Shown piece after piece: positions 8,752-17,554 of a DNA stretch of 46,082 bases. The stretch spans positions 1-46,082 of the forward strand of contig JANQSF010000118.1 in the NCBI GenBank assembly GCA_028284155.1, read 5' to 3'. Position 1 is the stretch's first letter. Every line of letters starts with the position of its first letter. This stretch comes from Phycisphaeraceae bacterium. Lineage in GTDB: Bacteria > Planctomycetota > Phycisphaerae > Phycisphaerales > Phycisphaeraceae. The notes under the pieces are model-generated. The model was not told where the DNA came from. It did not search any database and worked only from the letters and a program-made list of their open reading frames with translations. The translations under genes and the position numbers were made by a program.

Positions 8752-9329
8752 CCCGACCGACAACAGACCGTCCCCACCTGCTGATCGCCGGCCACCCGCG
8801 CAGCGGCACACACGCACTCGCCCGCGCCGTCAACGACCACCTCGACGTCACCGCGACTCGGACCAACCACTTCGCCCACGACGAGCCGCACCCCGGCCCG
8901 GCCATCGTCATCGTCCGTCACCCCGTCGACGTCATGCGTTCCTACCAGGCCTACCGCCCCTTCCCCGTCCCCCCGGCTCGCAACTTCATCACGCCCTACC
9001 GCGTCGATCGCTGGGCCAACCACGTCCGGCAATGGGCAGACGACCCGCGCACCTTCGAAGTGGTCACTTACCACGACCTGGTCACCGACGGCCGCGCCGT
9101 CCTGCGATCGATCACCAACGCGCTCGGCATCGATTCGCCTGCCCACTACCAACACCCACCGCACGTCGGCCAGACCGGCCCCCGCGGCCGCACGCCACCC
9201 GACGACTTACCCGAACAGGTCGCGTCGATGATCACCAACCGGGCTACTGACCTCATCGCGGAACACCGACTCCAAACCACGGGCGTTTTCCCCGCACCGT
9301 CACAACACGCCGATCCCAACGAACAGTGA
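8748..9329 (+). CDS. Sulfotransferase (PAPS-dependent, P-loop) in tail operon
   Basis: The start at 8748 overlaps the preceding stop in an ATGA. The 193-residue product shows sulfotransferase hallmarks in order: the 5'-phosphosulfate loop GHPRSGTH (15-22) after a hydrophobic strand, the 3'-phosphate motif RHPVDVMRSY (57-66), a WANHVRQW helix near 90 and a VVTYHDLVTD strand near 110 that matches the usual YEDL element with Glu replaced by His. The enzyme would move sulfate from PAPS to a hydroxyl or amine. At 193 residues it is shorter than typical family members (250-300). Nested among virion genes, it may modify the virion, the host surface or a metabolite. Confidence 0.78.
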   Translation: MTRPTTDRPHLLIAGHPRSGTHALARAVNDHLDVTATRTNHFAHDEPHPGPAIVIVRHPVDVMRSYQAYRPFPVPPARNFITPYRVDRWANHVRQWADDPRTFEVVTYHDLVTDGRAVLRSITNALGIDSPAHYQHPPHVGQTGPRGRTPPDDLPEQVASMITNRATDLIAEHRLQTTGVFPAPSQHADPNEQ

Positions 9330-10630
9330 TGGCTCAGTTAGCACTTGCCCAACTTGAATGGCGACTGGCCGACGCCGACGACGACGAATCCCGACCAGAT
9401 CATCCGTCATGGTGCGGTCTGCCGGGCTCGCGCGCCCTGCTCGACCTGCGCGGAGAACGGGACGCGGGCACGCCCGGCACGCGAATAGGACAGCAAGCCG
9501 GCTGGGCCGTTCATGTACTACCCGACCAAGCCGAGATCCCCGCCGGCGCCCTCCCGCTAGGCGTACAACTGGACGCACCCGTCGACGGCACGGAATGGCG
9601 ACGTCGCGTGGGCGTCGAGATGCCAAGCGACGTGACGCTCCGCGAAGCGATCGCGCTCTGCTACACCCGATTCTCCGATCCGTCCGGCATTGACCGACCC
9701 GGGACAGTGCGCCCGCGGCGCGGTCGTTACGGTGTGACGATTGGGGGTGTCAAGGTTTGGTCCTCCCGCATTGAGCAATTGCACGCGGACCGTAGCGTCT
9801 TGATTGAGAGAGCCAAACGAATTGCGCGGATGCAAAAACTGCGCAGTCAGGCCGGGGAACATGTCAGTTTCATCGACGGGCGTTGGCAGCCGGACCCGCT
9901 GTTCTTCCGACGCCTGCTCGCCGAGCAAGCCCGCAACCTGAAAGTCGATTGGTCGGAGATCGCGGATCATCCAAACGATACACCCTTGCCGCGCGGCACC
10001 CGTCACGACGACGACTTCAGCAGCGGAGGGAGCGACCCGAGCGCGTTCCAATTGACGTGGACGGCTCTGGTTGGCTCGATCAGCACATCCGCCGGTATCT
10101 GCTATTCATTCTCGAATCCCGCCAGGTATCGCGCGGACCACGACGTAGGCGGGGACGTTCACGAGGCGGCGATCGACTTCGTCAACGTCGGGACGCCTCA
10201 CTACAACACGCAGGTCGGGGCATGCGTTCGGTACAGTTCGAGCGCCGACACATGTATCCAGGTCTGGTCGCGCAAGTCGAACGGGTCGAACAGCTACAAG
10301 CGGGTTTCCAAGATCGTGAGCGGGACGGAGACCGTCTTGTCTGACACGCCCGGACAAGACAATACCGGCGCGCCGTGGGAGATCAAAGCGACCGTCGACG
10401 CGGCGGACCTGATAACGCTCTACGTGCGCGGCGTGTCCGCTGATACACACACCGACACCACCGGCGCGGGAAACACGCGAGGCGGTATGCGATTGCGTGA
10501 CGCGGGGTCGGGCAACCCCCAGGGTGACAACTTCTACATCGACGACGCCGGAGCGGGCTCCGGCCCCGCCGCCCGACCTACACGACATTTGCCGCGCTCG
10601 CTGACGCGCGGCCTGGCCCGGGGAGTCTGA
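9329..10630 (+). CDS. Tail fibre / tail-associated protein
   Basis: ATG 9329 overlaps the sulfotransferase stop by one base; a GTG at 9326 is an equally coupled alternative. The 433-residue product has an N-terminal half with charged helices (HVSFIDGRWQPD region near 180) and a C-terminal half from about 240 that is beta-rich, Gly/Ser/Thr-rich and looks like a lectin or laminin-G jelly roll, ending in a basic tail. This suggests a virion protein with a receptor-binding C-terminus. Codon use is less GC3-biased than in neighbouring tail genes between 9700 and 10500, hinting at a mosaic origin. Confidence 0.5.
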   Translation: MAQLALAQLEWRLADADDDESRPDHPSWCGLPGSRALLDLRGERDAGTPGTRIGQQAGWAVHVLPDQAEIPAGALPLGVQLDAPVDGTEWRRRVGVEMPSDVTLREAIALCYTRFSDPSGIDRPGTVRPRRGRYGVTIGGVKVWSSRIEQLHADRSVLIERAKRIARMQKLRSQAGEHVSFIDGRWQPDPLFFRRLLAEQARNLKVDWSEIADHPNDTPLPRGTRHDDDFSSGGSDPSAFQLTWTALVGSISTSAGICYSFSNPARYRADHDVGGDVHEAAIDFVNVGTPHYNTQVGACVRYSSSADTCIQVWSRKSNGSNSYKRVSKIVSGTETVLSDTPGQDNTGAPWEIKATVDAADLITLYVRGVSADTHTDTTGAGNTRGGMRLRDAGSGNPQGDNFYIDDAGAGSGPAARPTRHLPRSLTRGLARGV

Positions 10631-10631
10631 C

Positions 10632-12566
10632 ATGAGCTTCAAAGCCAAGTACGGCGTCCAGTTCAATCTGCGCGTCCCGCTCATCAAGCTCGACGACACC
10701 GACTACGCCGCGTCCGCCGACTGGACGCCCGCCGCCGGCGACGTCAAGGTCTCAAAGGACGGAGGCAACGTCGCCAACATCGGTACGCTCCCGACCGCCG
10801 TCGGCGGCACCGGCTCACTGCTCTGGGACTTCACACTCTCGGCGACCGAGATGCAGGCCGTCGAAGATGTCGTCATCCAGATCAACGACGCCGCCCTCGA
10901 AAACGACGCCATCCGAATCGAAATCGACTACGGCCTCCGCTCCGGCGTTGCGCAGGCCGGGGCCGCTTCAACCATCACGCTCGACGCGTCGGCCTCCGCG
11001 GCCAACGACTACTACAACCTCAGCATCGTCGACATCATCGGCGGCACCGGCGCGGGGCAGTCTCGCGTCATCACCGACTACGTCGGATCCACCAAGGTCG
11101 CCACCGTCGACCGCGCATGGGCGACCAATCCTGACTCGACCTCGGTCTTCCGCATCCGCGGCGCAGGCGCCGAACTCATGCGCGGCACCGAGGACGCCGC
11201 ACTCGCCTCGGTCTGCACCCCCGCACGACTCGGCGAACTTGACGCCGGCAACCTGCCCGCCGACGTCGACACCCTCCTCGCCCGACTCACCGCCGCCCGC
11301 GCCGGCTACCTCGACAAGCTCAACGTCTCGGGAACACTGGCCCACTCCGACGCGGCCGCGGACTACAAGGCCACGGGCTTCGCCACCGCGGGCGACGCCA
11401 TGACGCTGACCGCCGGCGAGCGCACCACACTCGCCGCTGCCATCGAGGCGGCCATCATCAATGACCTCGACGGCAACGCGGTCATGCAGGCGATCGCAGA
11501 CCTGATCGCCGACGACATGACGACCGGCGACCTGTCTGTCCAGGCCATCGCCTCGGCCGTGCGCGACGCCATCCTTGACCGCGTGCTGGCCGGCAACCAC
11601 GACACGGCCGGCACCGCGGGTAAACTCCTACAGAACGCGGACGCCGCGGTCAGCACGCGATCCAGCCACGTCGCACCAGACCTGTCAAAGCTGGACGAGC
11701 TGCACGACAACCGACTCACCGCCGCCCGCGCCGGTCACCTCGACAACCTCAACGGCCATATTGCACAATCCGGCGATAGCTTCCCGATCGTCAACAGCGG
11801 CGCACACGGCAACGCCGCGCTCAAGACGCTCATCGACGCGCTCGAAAACCTCTCGAGCGCCGAAGCGCAGACCGCCGCCGCCAACGCTCTGGAGGCAATC
11901 CACCTCGACCACCTGCTCGCCGTCGCTACGACGACCTTCCCCGGCTTGTCGACCTCCATCCTCGGCGAAATGCTCGAACGCAACACGACCTGGCGATTCA
12001 TCGTCGAAGCGCTCTCTCAAGCACCTTCCGGGGGCGGGGGCGGCGGCACGGACTGGAGCAACACCGAACGCGAGCAGATCCGACACCGGCTCGCCATCGA
12101 CGGCACGCGCACCGCGCCCACCAACACCGACGAGGCCTCGCTCGTCACCCAGGTCTGGACGCGCAACGGCCGCGCCCTGTCCAGTTACGACGGGCCCGTC
12201 GTCGTGGTCAGCCCGATCGTGGGCGGCATCATCACCATCCGCAAGAACGCCGAATACCTCGCCGCCCGCGGCACCGCAATTGAACAGTCGTCCACCAACT
12301 GGGTCGACCTCACCGGCGCCGCGGTCACGGCCAAGGCGCGACACCGCGAAACGGGCGTAATCACCGCCGAACTCACCGGCACCGTCGTCAACGCCGGCCA
12401 GCCGACTCAGACCATCCGCTTTGACGTCACTGATACGTGGACCAACGCCCTTGACCTCACCGGAGGCGACCGCCAATACGACTTCGAGGCCATCGCCTCC
12501 TGGTCCGGCGACGACAAGACCGTCCTCTGGCGACCCAAGCTCAACGTCCTGAACGAAATCGCCTAA
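10632..12566 (+). CDS. Tail fibre / baseplate protein
   Basis: A 644-residue protein starting at ATG 10632, with AGTCTG just upstream. Residues 1-120 form a beta-rich domain, 120-190 another, then comes a long helical middle with the repeated phrase LTAARAGYLDKLN / LTAARAGHLDNLN, common in phage fibre shafts. A Gly-rich linker (SGGGGGG near 470) leads to a C-terminal beta domain (about 520-644). It follows the tail-tip genes and is probably a baseplate-anchored fibre. Confidence 0.6.
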   Translation: MSFKAKYGVQFNLRVPLIKLDDTDYAASADWTPAAGDVKVSKDGGNVANIGTLPTAVGGTGSLLWDFTLSATEMQAVEDVVIQINDAALENDAIRIEIDYGLRSGVAQAGAASTITLDASASAANDYYNLSIVDIIGGTGAGQSRVITDYVGSTKVATVDRAWATNPDSTSVFRIRGAGAELMRGTEDAALASVCTPARLGELDAGNLPADVDTLLARLTAARAGYLDKLNVSGTLAHSDAAADYKATGFATAGDAMTLTAGERTTLAAAIEAAIINDLDGNAVMQAIADLIADDMTTGDLSVQAIASAVRDAILDRVLAGNHDTAGTAGKLLQNADAAVSTRSSHVAPDLSKLDELHDNRLTAARAGHLDNLNGHIAQSGDSFPIVNSGAHGNAALKTLIDALENLSSAEAQTAAANALEAIHLDHLLAVATTTFPGLSTSILGEMLERNTTWRFIVEALSQAPSGGGGGGTDWSNTEREQIRHRLAIDGTRTAPTNTDEASLVTQVWTRNGRALSSYDGPVVVVSPIVGGIITIRKNAEYLAARGTAIEQSSTNWVDLTGAAVTAKARHRETGVITAELTGTVVNAGQPTQTIRFDVTDTWTNALDLTGGDRQYDFEAIASWSGDDKTVLWRPKLNVLNEIA

Positions 12567-12587
12567 CTACCCGATAGAGCACGCATC

Positions 12588-13799
12588 ATGCCCGCCACCA
12601 TCACCAAAGTCTGGGACGGCTCGCAGTCGGGCCAAGTGGGCAACGCCGCCCACGGCAAGAACTGGAAGCCCGTCTCCATCCGCAACAGCATCTTCCGCTG
12701 GGAAGCCTCCGGCTCAGGCACCAATGAGTTCTACCTCGACCTCACGGGTGGCGGCGACCCGAGCATCCCCGAGCCTCAGTTCGTTCAGGAAGGCGGCTCC
12801 GATCTCACCGCCGGCACCGCCGGATCACTCTCCGCCGGCGAGTGGGACTACGCCGACAACGACACGCTGGGTTACTCCACCATTTACGTCCGACTCGCCG
12901 ACGATACCGACCCCGACAGCAAAAACGTCGACCACGTCGAATACATTGACGTCCCGCGCGCCAGCGATCACGTCGTCATCCCCGCCGGATCACAGGCGTT
13001 GTCGTCCAACCTCGACCTCAGCGCCACGGAGATCGCGTCCTTCCGCCGTGAAATCGCGCATGCCGCCTCGGTGGGGACTGAAGACGACCCGTTGCGTCTG
13101 AAGGTCTCCAACGCAGGCCAGGTCTATCTCGCCGGTACGCAGACCGCTTACATCGACCTCACCGACTCCGCCACCGCCGTCGAAGTGACCGAAGAGTCCA
13201 CCCTGAAAGCCGACTCGGGCGCACGCCTGCTCTATCTCACCGGCACGGCCATGACCACGTTGCAGATCACCCGCGGCATCGTCGGACTAGCCTCGCTGGC
13301 GGGCCAGTCCGCGCGCGTCGACGTCATCGAACTCGGTTACGTCACGTCCGGCACGCGCGAGTCCGACGCCGACCTCGAAATCGGCGCGTCCGTCACCGAC
13401 GTCGCCGGGACCGGCAAGCCCGACCTGACGATGGAAGGCGGCAACGCAACGTCGCGTTCCGACGTCGACAACCTCACCCTCCTGGCCAGCGGCGAGTCAA
13501 GTTACGAACAACTCGAGGGCGATTGGGCGACGGCCACCATCTACGGTGGCACGGCCGTCCCCAACTCAAGCCAGACCTACGCGACCACCGTCCTCGCCGG
13601 CGGCGCGATCGACCTCGCCGGCCTCGGCGTCACTCCGACCTTCACCAACATGACCATCCGCCGCGAGTCCACTTTCAACGACCCCGCCGGCCGATCGACA
13701 TTCACCAACGACATCCAGTTCCCCGACGGCGTCGGCCCCGACGCCAACCTCACCCTCGACCTCGGCCGAGCTCGCAAGTTCACACCGGTCAACATCTAG
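12588..13799 (+). CDS. Terminal tail fibre / receptor-binding-like protein
   Basis: A 403-residue protein rich in Gly, Ser, Thr and Asp with regularly spaced short hydrophobic strands, as in beta-helix fibres; no helical domain is evident. It is the last rightward structural gene before the cargo zone. Its final 117 bases (13683-13799) recur as fragments at 16128-16241 and 17555-17671. That makes its 3' end the reference copy of a repeated insertion boundary. Confidence 0.6.
   Translation: MPATITKVWDGSQSGQVGNAAHGKNWKPVSIRNSIFRWEASGSGTNEFYLDLTGGGDPSIPEPQFVQEGGSDLTAGTAGSLSAGEWDYADNDTLGYSTIYVRLADDTDPDSKNVDHVEYIDVPRASDHVVIPAGSQALSSNLDLSATEIASFRREIAHAASVGTEDDPLRLKVSNAGQVYLAGTQTAYIDLTDSATAVEVTEESTLKADSGARLLYLTGTAMTTLQITRGIVGLASLAGQSARVDVIELGYVTSGTRESDADLEIGASVTDVAGTGKPDLTMEGGNATSRSDVDNLTLLASGESSYEQLEGDWATATIYGGTAVPNSSQTYATTVLAGGAIDLAGLGVTPTFTNMTIRRESTFNDPAGRSTFTNDIQFPDGVGPDANLTLDLGRARKFTPVNI
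13683..13799 (+). repeat. Fibre gene 3' end, copy 1 (intact gene)
   Basis: The last 117 bases of the fibre gene, encoding the peptide ending GRARKFTPVNI. Compared base by base with 17555-17671 it differs at five positions over equal length. The similarity stops exactly at the stop codon (TAG here, TAA in copy 3). A more divergent copy lies at 16128-16241. Confidence 0.9.
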
Positions 13800-13809
13800 A
13801 CTGGGCGCC

Positions 13810-14727
13810 CTAGTCATCCGATCTAATAATGCGCTTCAAGTAATCGTCCTTGTTGTCTTTCAATCGCTGCGCCTCCTTGCCGATGATGTCACCGAGTTCA
13901 TTGGATTCGACAAGTGTTACAGTGATGTTGACACTACTGCCAGTGTTGATCGGCAGGATTCGAGATCGGCTCTTCTCCAAACGCGCAATGTTCAATACAG
14001 CTCCGTTCGTTGACTCCAAGTCAGACATTTTGATCTTACCCAGGGGAAAGTCAACGGTGTGCACGGCGGTCTTGCCGAGCTGGAGTTGAGGCTTAGCCCC
14101 AGAAGCCTCCTGGATCGTGATCTGAAGATTGACATCGACCGATCCTACTGGTGACTCGTCCCCTCCCTTGAACAACAAGTAGAGCGCCACAGGCCATTGC
14201 CACGGCCGAGCTAGGCTATGCCCGTGCGCGACAGGCACTTTCGCTTTCGCTCGCTTCATCATGAAATGAGTCGGCACAATGCGAATGCCCCCGTCACCTG
14301 CGTCTTCAAACTTTGCCTCAAAGACTGTTGTGACGCCGTTTGGAAATGGTGCAACATTATCGTTCGACTTCCCGACAACCACGCCCCTGGTAACTGGCAA
14401 GGCTTCATGCCCCGATTTCGTCGAAGATCGCGCGAAGATAAGTCCACCCCCGTTGATCAGCTTGCCTGATCCACGTGCACTATCCGTAGCCTCATAGCGT
14501 TTGCTCTCATCTTCGAGCGCCTTTTGCAACGCGTCATAGAAGAAGGACACAGCCTCATCACGAGCCGAGGCAACCGCGACGCCGGCTTCCTTTTCATGTA
14601 TGTACAGTGACGTTCCGGTAGTCGGCGCCAAACTGTGCGGATGCGCGGGAATAACAGCATTCATTACATCAGCGCAGCCAGTCATCCCCACCAACATCAG
14701 ACAAACAGTAAGACAAGCACATCGCAT
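13810..14727 (-). CDS. Lipoprotein of unknown function (cargo)
   Basis: I place the start at 14727 because GGAG lies six bases before it; an upstream ATG at 14739 would add four residues. The product is 305 residues with a lipoprotein signal peptide (hydrophobic LTVCLMLVG then MTGC, Cys 18). The mature protein has no recognised motif. It ends 10 bases from the fibre stop, tail to tail. Its GC is visibly lower than the tail genes, consistent with foreign cargo. If expressed from the prophage it would alter the host envelope. Confidence 0.6.
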   Translation of the reverse strand: MRCACLTVCLMLVGMTGCADVMNAVIPAHPHSLAPTTGTSLYIHEKEAGVAVASARDEAVSFFYDALQKALEDESKRYEATDSARGSGKLINGGGLIFARSSTKSGHEALPVTRGVVVGKSNDNVAPFPNGVTTVFEAKFEDAGDGGIRIVPTHFMMKRAKAKVPVAHGHSLARPWQWPVALYLLFKGGDESPVGSVDVNLQITIQEASGAKPQLQLGKTAVHTVDFPLGKIKMSDLESTNGAVLNIARLEKSRSRILPINTGSSVNITVTLVESNELGDIIGKEAQRLKDNKDDYLKRIIRSDD

Positions 14728-14898
14728 CGCGTACTCCATTTCTGGTGTTTCGAGACACCCAACTTAGACGCCAAGACACTCGCCATAGCCAACGGCGACC
14801 AATTGACTACCCCAGGAAGAGCCCGGCCAACGCAAGATGCCGCCTCATCGATCGAATCCGGATCGACCGCATCCGTCACCAATCTGATCACTACCACT

Positions 14899-14941
14899 TA
14901 CGAATCGGCATTACACTGCGTAGATGTAATGCCGATTCGTA
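14899..14941. promoter_or_regulatory. Perfect 17-bp inverted repeat at the sigma gene start
   Basis: Arms at 14899-14915 and 14925-14941 (TTACGAATCGGCATTACA-type sequence minus its last base is mirrored exactly) flank a 9-base spacer. The first candidate ATG of the sigma gene (14929) lies in the right arm. As DNA this could be an operator between the divergent lipoprotein and sigma genes; as RNA it would form a strong hairpin hiding that ATG. Confidence 0.7.
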
Positions 14942-15573
14942 TTGACTACAGACCAACACTTGACAGCCTGTCAGCCATGACTCGACTTGACACAAGTCCC
15001 GACCAGGATGGCGACGATCTTGGCTCGCGCTTGCGACGAGGCGACGAAACTGCCCTCGACGCTATCCGTGACGACTACGGCCCCGCTACCGAGGCGTATC
15101 TTCGTACACGATTCGGATTGCACAACCACGACGCTGATGACGTGCTGTCAACTGCGATCGTCAACCTGTGGAATGCGCGGGAGAGCTTCGATCATGCGCG
15201 CCGACCACTCGGGGCATACTTTCGAACGATCCTAAAGAATGCCGCCATCGACTTTCTACGCAAGAAGGGCCGAGAACCTGTCATGGTCAGCCTCAACAAC
15301 GGCATGCATGCGCAGAGTCCGCCAGGCAATGGATCGCACGAACAGCAAATCACAGACCCGCGTTTACTGCGACTTCGTCAGGCGATATCCGACCTAAGTG
15401 ACTTAGATCAGCAGATTCTCCTCGCCGGTGTCGACGGGGGCTCATGGGCGCAGGAGCTTTCCGTCGAGACTGGTAGGTCTGCCAACAGTCTCCGCGTCCG
15501 ACGATCGAGATTGCTCAGCCGTCTCAGCAAGCAGATGGGACGGAATGCCGCGCCATCGCAAGATGGACCATGA
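14929..15573 (+). CDS. ECF-type RNA polymerase sigma factor (cargo)
   Basis: A 214-residue protein from ATG 14929; ATG 14977 (198 residues) avoids the inverted repeat and may be the real start. Region 2 is at about 35-115 (DETALDAIRDDYGPATEAYL, the DADDVLSTAIVNLW core, then GAYFRTILKNAAIDFLRKK), and region 4 is a helix-turn-helix at about 150-200 (LDQQILLAG, SVETGRSANSLRVRRSRLL). It would redirect RNA polymerase to a small promoter set. The next gene overlaps by four bases and encodes a membrane protein, the usual layout of a sigma/anti-sigma pair. A sigma factor in a prophage cargo zone is unusual. Confidence 0.8.
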   Translation: MPIRIDYRPTLDSLSAMTRLDTSPDQDGDDLGSRLRRGDETALDAIRDDYGPATEAYLRTRFGLHNHDADDVLSTAIVNLWNARESFDHARRPLGAYFRTILKNAAIDFLRKKGREPVMVSLNNGMHAQSPPGNGSHEQQITDPRLLRLRQAISDLSDLDQQILLAGVDGGSWAQELSVETGRSANSLRVRRSRLLSRLSKQMGRNAAPSQDGP

Positions 15574-16130
15574 CACACCGCTTGCCAGGCCATGCACCAA
15601 TGAAGCGAATACCGCTCTACAAACTGGAAGACTTGCTCACAGAGATCGACGCACATGCCGAATCGAAAGATGGCATTGCTGGAAGCTCTCTACGTCGACT
15701 CTCACGTTTTCGTGTCGGCGCAGTCGCTGCTGCTCTAGTAATTGGCCTGACAATTGCAGTCATTCATGTAACGTCACAAGATGAACGAGAAACATCTGAC
15801 GAGCCAGATGTGCTATCTGTCGACTACTACGTCGATGACGAGTACGTCACGACATTCTTGCTAGCGAAAGATCCCACTTCCTTACCTCTAGAATATGTTC
15901 ACGTCAATCACAACTTTGTAAGGTTTGCCAGGTTGACCTTAATTCGCCCAACTGAATTTGAATTAGTGTTTCTATATGATGAACACGGTCACCGCGGCCA
16001 TGGATGGCAGGCCATGCGCCGAGTCTCGCTATCGGCTTCTCCTGAAGGTGAGTATCTAACGAAGAGAGGTCCGGGCGTTGATCGAAACTCAGGGATAAGG
16101 GCCCATGTTACCGCACAACTGCGACCGTGA
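15570..16130 (+). CDS. Single-pass membrane protein, probable anti-sigma partner
   Basis: The start ATG 15570 overlaps the sigma stop (ATGA); ATG 15600 is an alternative. Of 186 residues, about 1-48 are cytoplasmic, a single membrane helix (RVGAVAAALVIGLTIAVIHV) follows, then an acidic outer domain. No zinc-binding anti-sigma motif (HxxxCxxC) is present, so the role rests on operon layout and topology. GC is low, especially 15830-15980. The stop is followed at once by a fibre gene fragment. Confidence 0.6.
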   Translation: MTHRLPGHAPMKRIPLYKLEDLLTEIDAHAESKDGIAGSSLRRLSRFRVGAVAAALVIGLTIAVIHVTSQDERETSDEPDVLSVDYYVDDEYVTTFLLAKDPTSLPLEYVHVNHNFVRFARLTLIRPTEFELVFLYDEHGHRGHGWQAMRRVSLSASPEGEYLTKRGPGVDRNSGIRAHVTAQLRP

Positions 16131-16241
16131 ATCGACCGACCTTCACCAACGACATCCAGTATTTCGACCCGACTCGCCCCCAACGCCAACCTCACCCTTG
16201 ACCTCGGCCGAGCCCGCAAGTTCACGCCGATCAGTATCTGA
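16128..16241 (+). pseudogene. Fibre gene 3' end fragment, copy 2 (diverged)
   Basis: It begins at the stop of the preceding membrane protein gene and matches copy 1 from the TTCACCAACGACATCCAG segment to the stop, but carries small deletions and an insertion that break the frame in the middle. The final part (GRARKFTPISI then TGA) is clearly homologous. There is no start codon or ribosome site, so it is a remnant. Confidence 0.8.
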
Positions 16242-16273
16242 TCTACTCAAGACGGATTCGACGCGAGCCTCGC

Positions 16274-16723
16274 CTACTCGGTCCCCCGACCGATGTTGTG
16301 TCGGCCGCCTATTACAACGTCGCTTGGGATTGCACTGGCAATGTGCTCAACAAGAGACTCAAACGCGGCCCCAATTGCATCGTCTTTCGACTTCCAATAG
16401 CCGTCCGCAATTCTGACATTCGCATCCGGAGTTGCCAGCCTGATCGTGATGTTGATCGCGGACGGCTTGAGTAGATAGTCGATCTGAGCATGCTTCACGT
16501 GGTCGAACAGCAGCGTGGATTGCTGCTCGCTTCGAACCGTCAGGATGCCCTTCTCAAACACCTTCGTCATCGTTCCAACCTTGGAGAAGCCAACCAAACC
16601 GAGCCCTACCATCAATACGCCGACGATACCGGCAATCACCGAAATCGGCTTGAGTATCTCCTTCCCCGGAATCAACAGCAGTCCGCACGCGACCACGAGA
16701 ACGACACCGATGATCAGTTTCAT
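16274..16723 (-). CDS. Two-helix membrane protein (cargo)
   Basis: The frame opens with TTG at 16825; I prefer ATG 16723, where a clear membrane helix begins (KLIIGVVLVVACGLLLI), giving 149 residues. A second helix (ISVIAGIVGVLMVGLGLVGF) follows, then a beta-rich cytoplasmic domain (FEKGILTVRSEQQSTLLFD) resembling PH-like membrane proteins in pattern only. It converges on the copy 2 fibre fragment with 32 bases between them. Function unknown. Confidence 0.55.
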   Translation of the reverse strand: MKLIIGVVLVVACGLLLIPGKEILKPISVIAGIVGVLMVGLGLVGFSKVGTMTKVFEKGILTVRSEQQSTLLFDHVKHAQIDYLLKPSAINITIRLATPDANVRIADGYWKSKDDAIGAAFESLVEHIASAIPSDVVIGGRHNIGRGTE

Positions 16724-16983
16724 TCTCGCATCTTTCGCACTGTAGTTAAACGCGCAGAGCAGCTTGCCTAACTGAGCGTGGTTTTCAATATTGACACCGG
16801 GATCTTTGCCAGGAAGTAGAAGCAACAGACTTCCCCTTGTGAAGAAACAGTTTCCATCTCACTTCGATCCGGCAACATGACTGGACCAGCAGCTCACCAC
16901 TTTAACGAACTCCAACCAGTTGCCAAATTCCCCCTCGGGCCAAGTACCCCTTCCACCCGGAAGACCTTGGCTATGTGCCGACG

Positions 16984-17505
16984 TCACTCCCGACCTTGGC
17001 CGATCGGCCCATCGCCTTCCGTACCGCTTGGCTGCGTGCCTGATTCAGATGGGGGTGCCTGTCCACCCGACGGTGTCGATGTATTGGGAAACGCCTGCAC
17101 TGGGCCCGGTCCTGGCGCAGGCGCCGGCGCGGAATTGGACACCCAAGTGACCAGCCCGACGCCCACGCAACCGACCGCCAGCAGGCCCGCGATGGCAGCC
17201 GTCACAATGAGCACGGCCACCGCGTTCTGACCTTTCGGACGGTGGATCCCAACTTCCCGCAGATCGGCACCGCACTCTGAACAGGCCAGCGTTGTCGCAC
17301 CGCGCACGGCGTACCCACACGCCCCGCACGACATCATCCCGCCGCCGTTACTTCGTTCAGCGAGCCGCCACACGACAAACGCGATGCCAAAGGCAAACGC
17401 AACAATCAATGACACTATGACGATGACGGCCAGGAAGTCGATGGCGTATCTTCCGGATGGAGGCGAATTCGTCAGACCGCAACCGCGGCGAAGCGCCGCG
17501 TACAC
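16984..17505 (-). CDS. Zinc-ribbon membrane protein (cargo)
   Basis: A 173-residue protein from GTG 17505. Residues 22-47 form a membrane helix, 58-82 a zinc ribbon (SCGACGYAVRG, then CSECGADLR), about 92-120 a second helix, followed by a Pro/Gly/Ser-rich tail. Short CGxCGY-CxECGxDL ribbons attached to membrane helices are common in planctomycete proteins of unknown role. Bracketed by fibre fragments copy 2 and copy 3, it belongs to the same cargo block as 16274-16723. The stretch 16724-16983 holds nothing I can assign. Confidence 0.6.
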   Translation of the reverse strand: MYAALRRGCGLTNSPPSGRYAIDFLAVIVIVSLIVAFAFGIAFVVWRLAERSNGGGMMSCGACGYAVRGATTLACSECGADLREVGIHRPKGQNAVAVLIVTAAIAGLLAVGCVGVGLVTWVSNSAPAPAPGPGPVQAFPNTSTPSGGQAPPSESGTQPSGTEGDGPIGQGRE

Positions 17506-17554
17506 GTCGATTCTACGTCAAGACTAGTTCGCACGCGGGGTTGACAGTGCTCTA

